Made by a program: the position numbers and the translations under genes | The notes under the pieces: generated by a model | Databases searched by the model: none | Seen by the model: only the letters and a program-made list of their open reading frames with translations | Told to the model about the DNA's origin: nothing | Assembly (NCBI GenBank): GCA_036852015.1 | Contig: JAANDG010000073.1 | Coordinates: 62,001 to 126,000, forward strand | DNA: 64,000 nucleotides | Reading direction: 5' to 3' | DNA from: Pelodera strongyloides | Lineage: Eukaryota; Nematoda; Chromadorea; Rhabditida; Rhabditidae | In this document: positions 15,301 through 27,758 of the stretch, one piece after another | Position numbering within the stretch: position 1 is the stretch's first letter | Layout of the letters: each line of letters starts with the position of its first letter

Positions 15301-17325
15301 TCAATTTTTGCAAAATTCTACTAAAAGGCGGGGGAGGCATTCGTGGAATACTACAAATCCAAATGGCTTCAGACCCCATACCGGCCAAATTCCAAATACA
15401 ATACAACTACACTATATTTTACACTCAATCAAACAATACTTGCAATAGTAATCAATATTTCAATAGTTAGATATTTCAGCACGGTTCTGCCAAGAAGTCG
15501 GATAGTATACGTCCCAACAAGGGAAAACAGAAGAAGAAAAACGAGCAACGACGACGAGGCAGTGATGAGAATGAGGAGGGGAAGAGAAAGAAAGGAAGTG
15601 ATGAGAAGAATAATGATTCTGACAAGAAGAAGAGAGGCAGTGACGAGTATGACCGAGACAGAGACAAGGAGGATGGGCAGGGAGGAGGAGCAGAGAAACA
15701 GGCAGACAGTGATGAGGATGACGTAAGCAATATTATTATCTTAAATATTTATTAGGTCAAGCAGATGATGTAAGCAAGCATCTCTAACACTATTGCGCGG
15801 GATATCGAAAACAAAAAAGTTAAGGAAATACAGTATCCAGCCCAAGGCTGATTATGCTGCTGCTACATTTCATAGAGTCTGTGATGTTTCTTAACGGAAG
15901 TTTGTGTCGTAGCTTCAGAATGTGTCGTAGAAAAAGGGACGACTGCTAATTGTAGGATACGTACTAAGTAACCGGTCTATAAGATATTTTCCTATACTTA
16001 CTTTTCCCAGACTAAGCGGAAGCGAAAGGGAAAGTGCCGAGTGGGAATCATTCCCAGTCCTGATCCAATTGTCAACGAAAAGGTTGAGAAGAGATCGGGA
16101 GCCGTTCCCAGAGAGAGAAGAACTGGGAATAAGGAAGTTAAGGACGAGAATAAGGGATCTGGGAGCAGTATGCTCGGCGTCAAACCACTCACACATCTCA
16201 GCAAGGATAGTGCCCATGAACGAGAGGTAGGGCACGTTGTCCGATTGAGGGGATAGGTCTTACAATTAGTTTTCGTTCGAGAGACATACGGTAAGGAATC
16301 CAGCAGAGTCTCATAAAACGCGAAACTTCGCTTAGGCGCAGCGCTAAAAAAAGTTATTCCACGTTGCGCGACATGAGTGAGCGATAGGCGTACAGTTCGT
16401 GGCGCAACTGCCGCGCCGCCTACAAAAAGTGCGCCATAAGTCTGCCGCAACTTCGAATACAAATGGTTCCTTCCTCGTTAGCTCCATTCTTTTCCAGATG
16501 GGCTATCTTCAACCACCCTCCAACGGATCGAAATCAAAATTAAATCGTATAAAGAATGCCGTGGGAGAGGTACGTCTTTTAATTTTTATGTGAACCTTCC
16601 TTTTTAAAGACGAGCATAGATCGACGTGTCGGGCTAGGACAGATGGTCGCATAGAGCGACATCCCTTGAAAATTCACTAACAACTAAAGTACCCAATTTC
16701 AGCCTCTAGAACGGAATAGACCCGCTCGTGACAGAGATGACGAAAGTGTGAGGATAAGTATATTACAGTATTTTTTTTTACAGTATTCTTTGTTCAAAAA
16801 GCCTGGGAGGACGATTATAGTCGATGTATACGATACTTCACCTTAGCGCAGTCGTTAGCTGATACACAGTTCTCTACACTCTACAATACTTCTACCGTAT
16901 TTTGCTGGAGCTAAAGGTTGGAAAACTATATGGACATTGTAGACTACGGTATTTCACCCTAGGTATCATACACTAATTACAATATAACGAACTATATTTC
17001 TCAAATCTTTTCAGCCCTAAATGTGGAGCCAATCGCCTGTACGAATATTAAAAAGAAACACTGTAAGTCAGATTTAAAACTATCCAAGATAAACCACTGT
17101 AAGAGTAACAATAGAGCACTGTAAGACCTTATAGAGAGAGAGGATCGACAGAAAAAAAAACAGGAAGATATTTCTTTGTAGGCAGTTCGCATCTCGCATC
17201 CTAATTTATCGTTCCCCTCTTACATATTGAACTCAATTTCAGTTCATCCAGTCAATACCAGAATCTGCTACCAAAGCCCTTCATGTGTACAGAAGAATCA
17301 CGAACAGTATCACTTCATTTCCTAA
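10688..17325 (+). CDS. CK1-family pseudokinase with long charged tail, about 693 aa
   Basis: Twenty-one exons keep one frame: 10688-10725, 10789-10915, 11192-11256, 11507-11611, 11754-11831, 12111-12221, 12408-12509, 12774-12889, 13144-13271, 13414-13542, 13999-14043, 14255-14288, 14537-14565, 14780-14905, 15105-15236, 15480-15722, 16011-16226, 16498-16569, 16703-16757, 17015-17062, 17243-17325. Residues 14-300 follow the casein-kinase-1/TTBK-like fold: glycine loop QYGDFGDLYRV, GPPIPDIRRYI, helix E ETMHNLGFVHG, activation-loop end VFYGSLIFCSRDTH, GTRDDMECWFYTICDIF and PPWK. Catalytic positions are replaced: beta-3 Lys is Val41 (FHLVTE), HRDIKPSN reads HGSICPAA (Asp to Ser139) and DFG reads SFG (Ser160). 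Catalysis is therefore unlikely. Residues 300-693 are Lys/Glu/Asp-rich with repeated GSDE units, then a Cys-containing end (YQSPSCVQKNHEQYHFIS). The tail exons are less certain than the kinase fold. Likely a scaffold or regulatory protein; its partner is unknown. Confidence 0.82.
11257..11506. other. GC-rich intron of the pseudokinase gene
   Basis: About 11265-11440 is much richer in C and G (CTCGCGCCCGCGCCGCACAC) than neighbouring introns. No exon fits the phase between exons 3 and 4. It may be a remnant of a repeat; no inverted ends were found. Confidence 0.4.
12259..12350. repeat. (GA)n microsatellite
   Basis: About 50 bp of pure GA, then GAAAG-interrupted runs, in the 186-nt intron between the SFG exon and the activation-segment exon of the pseudokinase gene. 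Confidence 0.95.
13290..13357. repeat. (CT)n microsatellite
   Basis: CTCTCC and CTCT runs in the pseudokinase intron between exons 9 and 10. Confidence 0.9.
14448..14506. repeat. Three tandem copies of a 19-bp unit
   Basis: Unit AGCTCGTGGGTGGTCTACG repeated three times, the third with one change (AGATCG). It lies in the 248-nt intron between exons 12 and 13 of the pseudokinase gene. Near-identity implies a recent expansion. Confidence 0.95.
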
Positions 17326-17851
17326 TTAATGTTATACATTTATTTCGTGTTTTGCATATCGCCAGCACTCTCGGAGTATAATAAATATTTAAGTGTTTTC
17401 TCGCACATCTGTGGATGGATTACAAACCCAATAAATGGTATAATAAACTGTGTATTGTATGGTTTCTATTGTGAGGGGTCAGCCTATCCAACCAAATATA
17501 TACTACCGGACCTAAAAAAACGCTCTATTGATTTCATGGAAACCCAATTCAGATCCCATGCCTCTCCTTTGAAACATTGACAATTTCCACGCAGCCACGA
17601 AACAATATTTTTCAATTTTTTATTCAAAAGGAGTCAAATTAAACTCGCTTAGTTAGTCTCTACATAACCTCTGTACAAATGAAAAAGGTGCGTCCACATG
17701 TGGCTCTTTACCTTATCAATAAAATCAACTCTTTACAAATTCTGTCAAAACAACCAGACCCTCCACGAAGGCGCACCTCTGAACCGTAAATTACAAAACA
17801 AAGAGCAACTAATTGGCATCTATTTATCTTATCTACTACTTAATAATGCAT

Positions 17852-20800
17852 TTATCGATCGACTTCTCCGAATACAATATCCATTGTTCCAATAACTGCG
17901 ACTACGTCTGCCACCAGTGACATGTAACACACATCGTGCAGTTTAGCCAGATGGGCAAATCCGGGAGCTCGGATGTAGCATCTGGAAAATTAGACCAACC
18001 ATTATCCGTGTACACAATTCCTGTCTTCATACTGTTCTAGTCATGTTATCTTTGTGGTCTAATTCCGTTACTGTATGGTCTAATTCTGTTACTGTATGGT
18101 CTCATTGTGGTACTGTATCCAAGTTCCGTAGATAATTGTTCCCTCTGCAAAAAATAATCTACGGAGAAGCACGTTTACCTCACACTTGCCAGTCGATAAT
18201 ACAAAATTCCTATCTAACCTGTATGGCTTTGATGTTCCATCAGCAACAAGGTACACTCCAAACTCTCCCTTTGGCGCCTCAATGGGGACGTACGTGGCAC
18301 CAGGGGGCACCTGAAATACACATTTATATATCGTATACATACGCAAATAGGCGGTGAAAACATCGTTCTCTTGAACTCTAGACCAGGACCCCAGACTAAA
18401 GAAAGCACCGTAAAAGTCACTCCGCAAGCTAACTGAACCAAGGGATGTATTTATTAATTTGTTTGTTTATAATGAACGATTTACAAAAAAAAGAGCTACC
18501 GCCAAAATCACACCTGGAATCCTTCAGTGAAGAACTTGAAGTGATGGATGAGTGACTCCATCGACTCCTTCATCTCGGCACGCTTTGGTTGGACCACTTT
18601 GTGGTCATCAACCTAAACATTGCACTTGTCATTATGATAGATACAGACGCAAACATACAAAGAACCAAAAAGGTCTAGGCGCCGCTACCGCGCTACAGCG
18701 CGCCTAGATCCAAATACATCACTGTTAAAACCAATCCCCGAAATAGAAAATAGTATACAGATTTAAACTGAGACTGAGACATACATATAAATTATACCAT
18801 AAATTCTTAAGATTGTGCTTTTGTTGATATAGGTTGTGGAACAAAACGAACAGATTATCCACCCACGTTTATAAGCTATTCCTAGGTAGGTACTAATATC
18901 TCAAAACTTAAACCCTACAACTTAAACCATACACAATGACTACCTTGATTTCACCAGCAGGCATATTGTTGAGGCATTGGTGGACGATGTTCAGTGATTG
19001 TCTCATCTCCTCCACACGGCACAGATATCTGTAAACCACAATGGAATAAAATAATATGCAAAAGACCAACCTTACAGGTCAAAACAGCCAAGACTATATT
19101 CCTTATGCCCTCCCTTATTCGAGCAAAAACACATGGGTAAGACAAGACGAAAAATTCATGACGGCGTGAGGTCTCCGAGGCGAAATATGGGTCGCAACAT
19201 CATATCATTTCCATATACCATTATAGATTAAAAAAATCCTCTCCGGTATCAATTGCTAATGGTCACGTGCCCCAGGTACCCGCAAAAGTGGAAAGAAACA
19301 CGTACAAATAGTTAAACGGCGGAAATAAGAAAGGTGCATCAAAACGTTGGAAATTTCGGGATTCCAATTCCAGACAATGTTGGTAAGGTTTACAGAAAGA
19401 GCTCACCGATCGTAACAGTCTCCCTTGGTTCCAACGGGCACATCGAATTCCATATCAGCGTAGGCATCATATGGCTGGGTTTTGCGCACGTCCCACTTGA
19501 TTCCCGAACCTCGGAGCATCACCCCCGAGAAGCCCCAGTTGAGGGCGTCGGCCGCCGAGACAAGACCTGAACAGGGAAAAAACCGGTAAGGTAAGATGAG
19601 GCAACGCATGCGTAAGCGGAACCGGTATGTTGCACTAAACCGGTAAGATTCAAAGGTAGCCGAGGCCGATAGATAGCTGATGTATCAAATCACTAGTATC
19701 GGTTCCGAAATCGGAAGAGCAAGGCTAGAACTTCAAAACAACTGCCAACCGAAATCACAACCCTACCAATATCAACAGTTCTGGCCTTCCAGATTCTGTT
19801 CTCGGTCAGCATGTCCTCCAACTCGTCGATTCTCTCGGGGAACTTCACCGACCAATCGTAGATGTCGTCCATTAGACCTGGAAAACAACAGAAAGGATAA
19901 AGGAAACGTTAAAGAGGCATTGTACGTGGTTGTAGTACGTAGTGTGAAAAAAGGTAAACTGAACAACTGCATATCCATACTGTCTACTGTACGTATGTAA
20001 ATTGTGGATTCATACACCCTTTTCATATAATACATGACCAACATATGTTTGCCGAACACTGAAGAACGACCTCGTCATAAATTGACATCTGCTCACAATC
20101 AGTAGTCGAGCATTTACATCAACACACAAAAAACGGCATTTCCGCAAGCAGCATGACTAATGGGGCTTCCATGTTGCGGGTTATGGTAGACAATGAGGAA
20201 TACTCATCTCTCATGTAAAACGACCAAAACATGGACAGCGATTGATTTGTCATCCAATCACGCCATTCGAAAACACGGAAGCCCCATAAAGCAGCATGTT
20301 TCATGTGTTACATTTTAAGAGTAATAAATGGCGCGCCGCAATACTACTATGGGGATGACAATTAAAATTTCCTGAAAATTTTAAACGCGACCTTCTATCG
20401 TATAATATTTGTGTTAGCCGAGTGCAGACTGCAGGAGATAGCCTGTCTGTGAAGTCCTTTCTTTGTTATTAGGTATTCTATACCCTTACTTTGTCGCTGT
20501 TTTTTTATGAAAGCGGCATAACAGCCAGTTTTTGTAACGTATATGCTGGACGATGAATTCCTGAGTTGTCAAGTGTAAAACTGCCCGATACTGTGCTATT
20601 TTTCATTGGAGTTTCGCAAAAACTGCGCGATACTGTGTTTCAACATACGGGGATGCAACGAAACTACATAAGGGACGCATTTGTCCATGATACATTTCGC
20701 AAACCAGCTGCTATTGAGCTTTACTAAACAATTATATACAAGACTACTCACCAAGTGGCAGGTCCCACGCGACACCTCCCGGTCGCACATAGTTGGCGTG

Positions 20801-23800
20801 CATTCGGGCGCCGCACACACGTTCCGAGAACTCGAACAACTTCTCACGCTCTGGAAACAAATAAGCGTTCAAAGTTCAAAGCGTTTATTCGTTCAACGCT
20901 AAATGAATAAGTCATCATTTATTGTGTTCATTAGTTACTATCTTGAACGACTGCAGATTGCAGATCAAAGGTTCAAAACGTAGATACATGCGCCAATAAG
21001 TGATACCCATAATATCTTATTATATAAAGTTGGGAGCTTTGTTTGTTTGTTTGTGCGTTTGTTTGATTGTACGTTTGGATGATGTGCGTTACGCTCAGGT
21101 TGTAGGATTGGTTCAGTAGTTCACGTTCCCGTGCACTAAGCCATCTCACTTCCCGAGCGCCCCTCTCACAAACGTCCAAAAAAGGCTGCATATATGGAAT
21201 ATGTGTGGTGTATCGTTCGGGCGTTTCCGCGGCGCTCAAAGTACTAGGTGTAAACTACAAAGACCATGCAAATCTAGAGCAACAAAAGAAGGGACGAAGC
21301 GAGGATTTTAGCATATGATCCTTGCCCTATTTTTTTAACTTATTTTTAATCTACGTTTCACGTATGCGTAAAATAAAGTACATTTACTAGAAAGTCGCCT
21401 CGGGCGGCGTAGCCGGCTGGTGATTCAATATAAGTGAGGTACAACATTTGGTTTCAAAAAGAGCCAGACTACGAGGACTGCAAGCACTTGTTTTTCCCTA
21501 ACAAAGCTAAGCAACGACATAATAACATGCATTGTTGATGCACGGACGTCGTTCAACTATAATAATAAACAGGAAGTAAATATTAAACAAACAAAACAAA
21601 TACCTTCGAACATCCAGAAGAACGGCGTCATGGCTCCAATATCAAGTGCATGGGTGGTGATACCCATAATGTGATTCTGGATACGGGTCAGCTCACCAAA
21701 CAGAGCTAAAGGTTAAGAATATACATAGGGTGACGAGGACTTGAGCTCGAGTTCGCCGCCATAAGTCTTATAAGAAAATGAAATTTAAGATTGACAATTG
21801 TCGAACAAATTAAAATTTCATTCTACGCATGTTTGTTCGCTTGTTTCTGATGTAGTATAGTACAAGAACGAGCAAGCACATGCAGATAGATTGATAGATA
21901 TACGGTTACACTATTACTCACGCCATACGGCAATAGTTGGTTACTACCACTCAAGCCAAGATTTACACTTGGATTAACTTTATCATAATACAATACTCAA
22001 ACATCCTTACTTCTGATATACTTGGCTCTGGGTGGGATGTCAATTCCCAGAAGTTTCTCAATTGCCAAAGCGAATGCCTCTTCATTGCACATCATGGACA
22101 CATAGTCGAGTCGATCGAAATAGGGAAGAGCCTAAAATGAATCAAAGTCAATAAATAGTTAATAGTTCCAAAAACCCACGTCCTGACAATGACAAATCTC
22201 AGCAATATGGCATTTCCACATGCAATCCTAAGCGGAGTATGTTGAGTTGTTTAAAAGTCCGGATGTCCAGAATAAATAGAAATCAAATTACCCCGAATAA
22301 ACATAAATCAAATGCAAATAACCGTAACCAAATGGTGTAAAAATGCGAGAAACAAGAGCAACAGAACGGAAATATATTTAAAATTTGATAATAAATAATA
22401 AATCTAAATGTTTAAATGTTTATTAGACGCTTAGAACGCACCTGTGTGTACGTCTTGTACTCGATCAGCTTCTCGGTGGCACGGTGAAGAAGTCCGATAT
22501 GTGGGATGGCCTTGATAATTACCTGAATAAAGGGTAATTAAATCCAAGAAAACCACAGTGTACGCATTTCTACAACCCACAATAAGTCCAGAATGTAGAA
22601 GATAATAAGGGTGTACGAGACTTGCGACTCTTGAACTATGTTTTCATTTTCTCATAGATCAATCATCAATCCCCTTTCTCTTTCTCTGCTGAATTGAGTC
22701 TAATGTCAATAGCCGAATTTACATAAGAAATACTTTCGAAACATTATACATAGATAAACCCCATTCTGTATCAGAGTGAAATGTTACCCAGCCTTTTCAC
22801 TGGGCCCAAATACATGGAAAAAAAATAAAAGCAGGAAAACAAGGGCAATAAACAATCTCAATAATACTGCAACCCCTACCTCTCCCTCCAGCTTCAGTAC
22901 TAAACGAAGCACACCGTGAGCGGCCGGATGCTGGGGACCGAAGTTGAGAATCATGTTCTCGAGAGCCTTCTCTCTAAAATGCATAGACAAATTATTTTTT
23001 GGTTTTTATTATCTTTTATTTATTTGATTACTCTTAATAAAGAAATATTCATGCGTATGTCCTACTTGAAAAAAAAAGATCTTTCCAAATATAAAATAAC
23101 AACCACCAATTAAACTGCGACGATAGATTTCAGCACAATTACAGTTCAACTCTCCGTTATCAATAGGCTTTGAAACACAGTGTTTTGCCTGCTTGCGGAA
23201 ACAGCCAGGGCCAGCTAAGCACACATAAAAACCAAAGGAAAAATGAAATGACAACAATAATACTCTGAATATAATCTTTAATCATACCTGTGCTTGCCTT
23301 CATATGTATCCGAAAGCACTGGTTCATTGTACATCAACTTCGAGAACTTGTCCAAACCAAGCTGCTTGTCATAGTCCGATTCTTGAGTGAACCACAACTT
23401 TCCCAGAGTTCCCGCCGTCTAAATTACGATGGAATTACTCGATACGCAAAGTGGTTCTATTCTATCAATGATCCATTCCCGTGCACCATCAGTCATCTAA
23501 CACCAACCTTTTTTGTGCGAAATGGTCATGCTAATTCTCTAAATATCCAGAACAAATCTTCATGTTATTCTGTGAATTTCGAATATCAATCATCAATGTG
23601 ATAAAGACTAGGGCTCAACGGCAATCGATCACACATAAACAATTATCATTTAACAACCAAAAACAAGTATACCCTACCTTAAACTCCCGCTCAAATTTCG
23701 CATCAGGGTACCAAATGGTGTGTGAATTCCTCTTCTGCGAGCTGGCCGAGACTGCAGAGGGTACCCGGTGCAGGAGTGGCGACAACTGCTTTATACGGCA

Positions 23801-23812
23801 TACGCCAGCCAT
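17852..23812 (-). CDS. NDUFS2: NDUFS2, complex I 49-kDa subunit, about 479 aa
   Basis: NADH:ubiquinone oxidoreductase core subunit of the mitochondrial matrix arm, related to NiFe-hydrogenase large subunits; it helps form the quinone pocket. Thirteen exons in 5' to 3' order: 23678-23812, 23288-23418, 22880-22973, 22442-22522, 22011-22131, 21604-21705, 20752-20850, 19767-19877, 19407-19566, 18944-19028, 18514-18612, 18219-18310, 17852-17981. Family motifs run through it: [74 protein letters not shown] and the C-terminal [18 protein letters not shown]. Residues 1-40 are basic and Ser-rich ([19 protein letters not shown]), fitting a mitochondrial presequence. A TTTTCAG acceptor sits one base before the ATG. 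Length matches the usual 460-490 aa. C. elegans has two such genes (gas-1, nduf-2.2); which one this corresponds to was not determined. Confidence 0.97.
18052..18118. repeat. Three imperfect tandem copies of about 21 bp
   Basis: Unit TGGTCTAATTCCGTTACTGTA with small changes in each copy, in the last intron of NDUFS2. Confidence 0.85.
20152..20302. repeat. Diverged inverted-repeat element, family E copy 2
   Basis: Borders ATGGGGCTTCCATGTTGCG-like (20160) and GGAAGCCCCAT (20278) are inverted. The inner words ATGGACAGCGATTGATTTGTCAT and GTAGACAATGAG resemble the inner part of the better copy at 44506. Located in an NDUFS2 intron (19878-20751). Confidence 0.6.
20508..20600. repeat. One end of a family-C element
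   Basis: GAAAGCGGCATAACAGCCAGTTTTTG followed by ACGTATATGCTGGACGATG matches the left end of family-C copies at 10122 and 60975. No convincing matching right end was found, so it is probably truncated. Same NDUFS2 intron as the family-E copy. Confidence 0.55.
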
Positions 23813-23813
23813 C

Positions 23814-23823
23814 CTGAAAATAG
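23814..23823 (-). promoter_or_regulatory. Candidate trans-splice acceptor of NDUFS2
   Basis: On the minus strand CTATTTTCAG ends one base before the NDUFS2 start codon. No donor and 5' exon were found upstream. In nematodes such an acceptor next to the ATG usually receives a spliced leader. Confidence 0.5.
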
Positions 23824-24671
23824 GATCAACATTAATAAGTTACGCCTCGCTTCAAAATCAAAATAATGCGTTCTCGATAAAGCCTAAGAGATGCGAAAAG
23901 TTACAAGTACTCAGAACGAAAAATGCCATAATAAGCATTTAAAAACATAATAGAAGTCAACTAAAATTAAGAGTAAGCACAACACGCTACACGAATAAAA
24001 CAAGGTAATCTCTCGGCAGGTATACCGATATAATAATTCACAAACAACAATAACAGTAAATAATAAATCAAAAATTCATATAATCACAAAAATCTACATA
24101 CAATTATGTACAAACGTCTAATAAGAGAGGCAAGTACTAATATTTTAGGCAATCAAGTATACACTTAGTCTGGGCACGCTATTGAACCAATAAGAAAATT
24201 CCACCGGCTGGTACTCCACACATAACTACAATCACACAACGAAAAAACGCCGGTAGCCAAGAAATCTACTTACACCCAATAAAAGGAAACAATACCCAAC
24301 CCACTACCACTAACCCCTAAACTTTGCATCATATCACAGTTGATATTGCTTCTAACATTCAAAGAATGGTGTTGCACATTATTTTCAATAAAAAAACCTT
24401 ACGTACTAAATCAAGTTCGGTGGCAAACACATTTCGGCTAGAATAAGGCACTGGTATAGCACAGAATCATAGTAATAGTTAAAAGACACTTAATAAAAAA
24501 GACTCAATATCTTGCTGCTAATGTTTTCTATCCATATATGCAAAAACGACCGTAGGAAGGCAAGACTACTTCAACGGCAAAATTACACCACCGTTACCGG
24601 AAAAACTGTGATGCTTGTCGACAAGTTACATAAACGGGTAAAGGAAAACCTGGGGCTAATAAAGCATAGAA

Positions 24672-27252
24672 TTAAGATACCATTCTGCGCGCGGCCAATA
24701 AGATAAACATTGATAGAAAGAGGATGATCACCGGGATGTAGATGAAAAGTGAAATGTTTGGACCGGATGGCCTTCTCCTTGGCTCTGGCACTGCCTGTAC
24801 AACGGGGGAGCGAGAAGTCTCACTCGTTATATCTGAAGAACCCTCGGAAACAGTCGTTGTTTCTTCCGGAGCACTGCTGCTTCCACTAAGGTTTGCAGAA
24901 ACAACTTCCTGCAAGGAAGACAATATGAAACATCATCCCATACTTTGCAAGATACATTTTCTACTGCACGCTGCACAGCTACAATTCTCCAACAAAAAAA
25001 ACTATAAAATATTGACTGCAAAGGATGAAAATGCAAAGGATGAAAACTCAGTCTCAAAGGATTCTGTTTACAATAGCTAAACTATAATGTAAAATTCAGG
25101 GTGAAAACTGGAAAAAGGGGCTCTCGGATGAAACCCAAACTATGTTAGCGCTATCGCGCTAACAAAGGATTTACAATGTTACTGTACCTGGGCCACAGTA
25201 TTTCCTTCGGCTGTCGTCTTAGATTGGTCACATTGATCTTGAGTCTCTTCTGTAGAAACTTCCGCAACCGAAGAAACAACACCCTGTTCTGCTCCTGCCG
25301 AGTTTGCCGCAGCCAATTCCTGCTTCAGAACCGATTCGTCCTGCAAGAACATAAGTAGGAAAACATAATCTATATATAATATCGTAAGACAATACAGTGC
25401 GTACATAAATATACATAACATATGCAATATTTCGATGTTCAATATTTCAATTGTCAAATCTGTTGTATTGTGTGAAATCAAATGGCGATCCAATACTATA
25501 GTATAGCTATGCGGCTGGGCTGGAGGCTCGTTCTGTTATGTTTTGCGATCCTGCACAATAATCGCTGGCAACCTTCAATACTACTTACTAGAATACACAA
25601 CATGGGAACCAGACTACCAGACAGAAGAATAGATACAACGATACAACGCACAAGAAATTATGTCGTACTGTCGTACAACTAACCTTGAAAGAAATTTGCG
25701 CGGCAAGTTTCTTTGCCTCTTCTTGTTCCGTGCTAGCAGAAGATGAATCCTTTATCGGAAGAAGGGCGTCCTTCATACAAGCACCACATTCCTTACACTT
25801 CCACGCTAGGCTCCTGCAAGAATATACTCAGTGCTCAGGAATAACGGATAACTCTGAATTAAGTAAAAAGTAAGCATTCCCGGAATTCACCCTTATGCCG
25901 ATTCGAGCTCGAGCCTGGAACAAAGGGGAGTCATATATAAAATAAGCGACATAATCCCTAACATCATGCCGACGCAGCACATGTTTCACGGTTTGAAGCT
26001 GAAAGCAAAGATCTGAACAAAACACCCACCTTTTCGCCAGTTTTTGTCTTTCGGCCGGAGGGTAATCCAGACTTCCAATTGCGCCTGCGCCTTGCGTTGG
26101 CATGAATCCAACAAGGGCAAGTAATGCAGTTCGAACTAAATTTAAAAAAAAAACTTAATATAATATGCGACTTAAAATTGGAGATATTATTCAGGTACCG
26201 GTCATAAATCACAAGTAAGGGAACACACACTACACGCGCCTACAATAAAAATATGTTTCTTTACATTATGCAACTAAGAAACGCCAAGAATAGAAAAACA
26301 CTAACTTGACCAGCTCGGAAGCCAAGTTTCCGGGTGATATCCGGAAATGGAGAGACATATCTTCTTATTTAACTCGAAGCGACCGTTTGGCTGAAAACAC
26401 ATTAACACAAGGATGTTCATTTTTACTCTAAAAGATTACAATTTATTGTCTTTAAAGATAACAATAATATAGTATATTAATGTAAATAATAAGAGTAATA
26501 CAACACACAGTTAGGATCATCATGTTGGGTGGCTTCATCGGGTATCCATCTGGAAAGATAATCCGTCCATGGTAAATACCACCTTCAAAATCTGAATCCG
26601 AGGGTCCGCGCACAGTGAAGTGCCATTCGAAAAGATTGTCCTGAAATGTACGTAGTTAGGACAGGTAATTGATGAAATCAAGCAGGACTCATCAATTTGG
26701 GCGCGCTGGTCTAAAACCAGTAGTTGCTGACAATGAGCTGAGAACTGAGAATAGGAAAGCCATAAAAAAACACATAACATAATTGCATTGCTGGGTAAAT
26801 TGGACTTGATGTATTGAAAGAATGTATGCCGCAAACAGACGAATTTATTAGTCTTGGTAAAGTGAAGACGATGACAATGTAGAAATAGTTCTAAACTGAC
26901 TTGGAGAGGTTGCGCTGCGTACATCTCCGTTGGATTTCGAAGCTCTATAGCCTCCCGCATCAAACGCTTTACACCTGGGATAAAAAAAATTCCTTTTTAA
27001 AATGAATGTGGCACATTACGGTGGCGTGTTGAACCACATCACGTGTTTGCGTGAGGTGTGAGGAACCAATATATTGCGTACGACCAAATAATCTAGGAGC
27101 TCACTGGCCTCACGGTTCTACAGTGGCAACGATAGGCGATATTTCATTTCAAAGGGAATGGTCCCAAAACCAGTCAATGTGATTGAAGCAACCAATCAAC
27201 GTGGAAGCAAAGCAAACTCACCGGCACTTTTTGTGTTGTAACGACCCTCCAT
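24672..27252 (-). CDS. UBE2J1: UBE2J1-type ER ubiquitin-conjugating enzyme, about 315 aa
   Basis: Tail-anchored E2 of the ER membrane that charges ubiquitin for ER-associated degradation. Eight exons in order: 27222-27252, 26901-26974, 26509-26640, 26306-26390, 26030-26135, 25684-25813, 25188-25340, 24672-24908; all phases agree. It starts MEGRYNTKSAGVKRLMREA, as UBE2J1 proteins do. The UBC domain has LQDNLFEWHFTVRGP, FEGGIYHGRI and YPMKPPN; the catalytic Cys is in NKKICLSISGYHPETW, at residue 91. Residues 200-290 are a Ser/Thr/Glu-rich linker, and a single hydrophobic anchor (SLFIYIPVIILFLSMFILL) lies 8 residues from the end, giving a cytosolic enzyme held by its C-terminus. A short Cys pair (WKCKECG) after the fold is a conserved-looking feature of J1 enzymes. 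The gene is divergent from the RUN/RH gene. Confidence 0.95.
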
Positions 27253-27758
27253 TCGTTGCTCTAAAAATGAAACACTATGGATAAGAGATACTCTCAGAAA
27301 CACTTTATAAACATACTAGCACATCCAGAATGATGATGAGAGATGGGACAAGCCAGTGCATATTGTTTCGGGAAACAAGAAGCGGGAAGAGAAAAGTTTG
27401 CCATATATACGAATTGTCCAGAGTGCGTTACTGCCAAACGCTGTGGGCTTAGCGGCGCTTGGAGAACACGTAAAAGGATACAAATTAACGCAATACAATC
27501 GACATAACAAAGTAACCAAGATATGAATGAAGGAAGGAAGCAAAACGGAAGCAACAGCAAAAAAAAATAAAATAAAAAAATAAAAATTGTGTTACAGTAT
27601 CCGAAAATCGACACAGAATAGTGCAGTGTTTTGCAAATACAGTAAGAAAAAACACACAATTTTCAAATATTTTATTTTATTTCGCGAAACCGAACTCTCC
27701 AATCAAACTTCTTCAGTTCGTCTATTCTATATTTGTACGTTTTAAATAATTCTGGCCA
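27253..27758. promoter_or_regulatory. Shared upstream region of UBE2J1 and the RUN/RH gene
   Basis: 506 bp separate the two divergent start codons. TTTTTAG lies 8 nt upstream of the UBE2J1 ATG (27261-27267 on the minus strand) and may be a trans-splice acceptor. A short A-rich stretch (about 27558-27585) lies between. No TATA box or motif could be assigned; a bidirectional promoter is inferred only from spacing. Confidence 0.45.

Noticed and set aside
15476..15730. Ser/Phe-rich minus-strand frame
   Set aside because: Shadow of the Lys/Glu/Asp-rich tail exon 16 of the pseudokinase.
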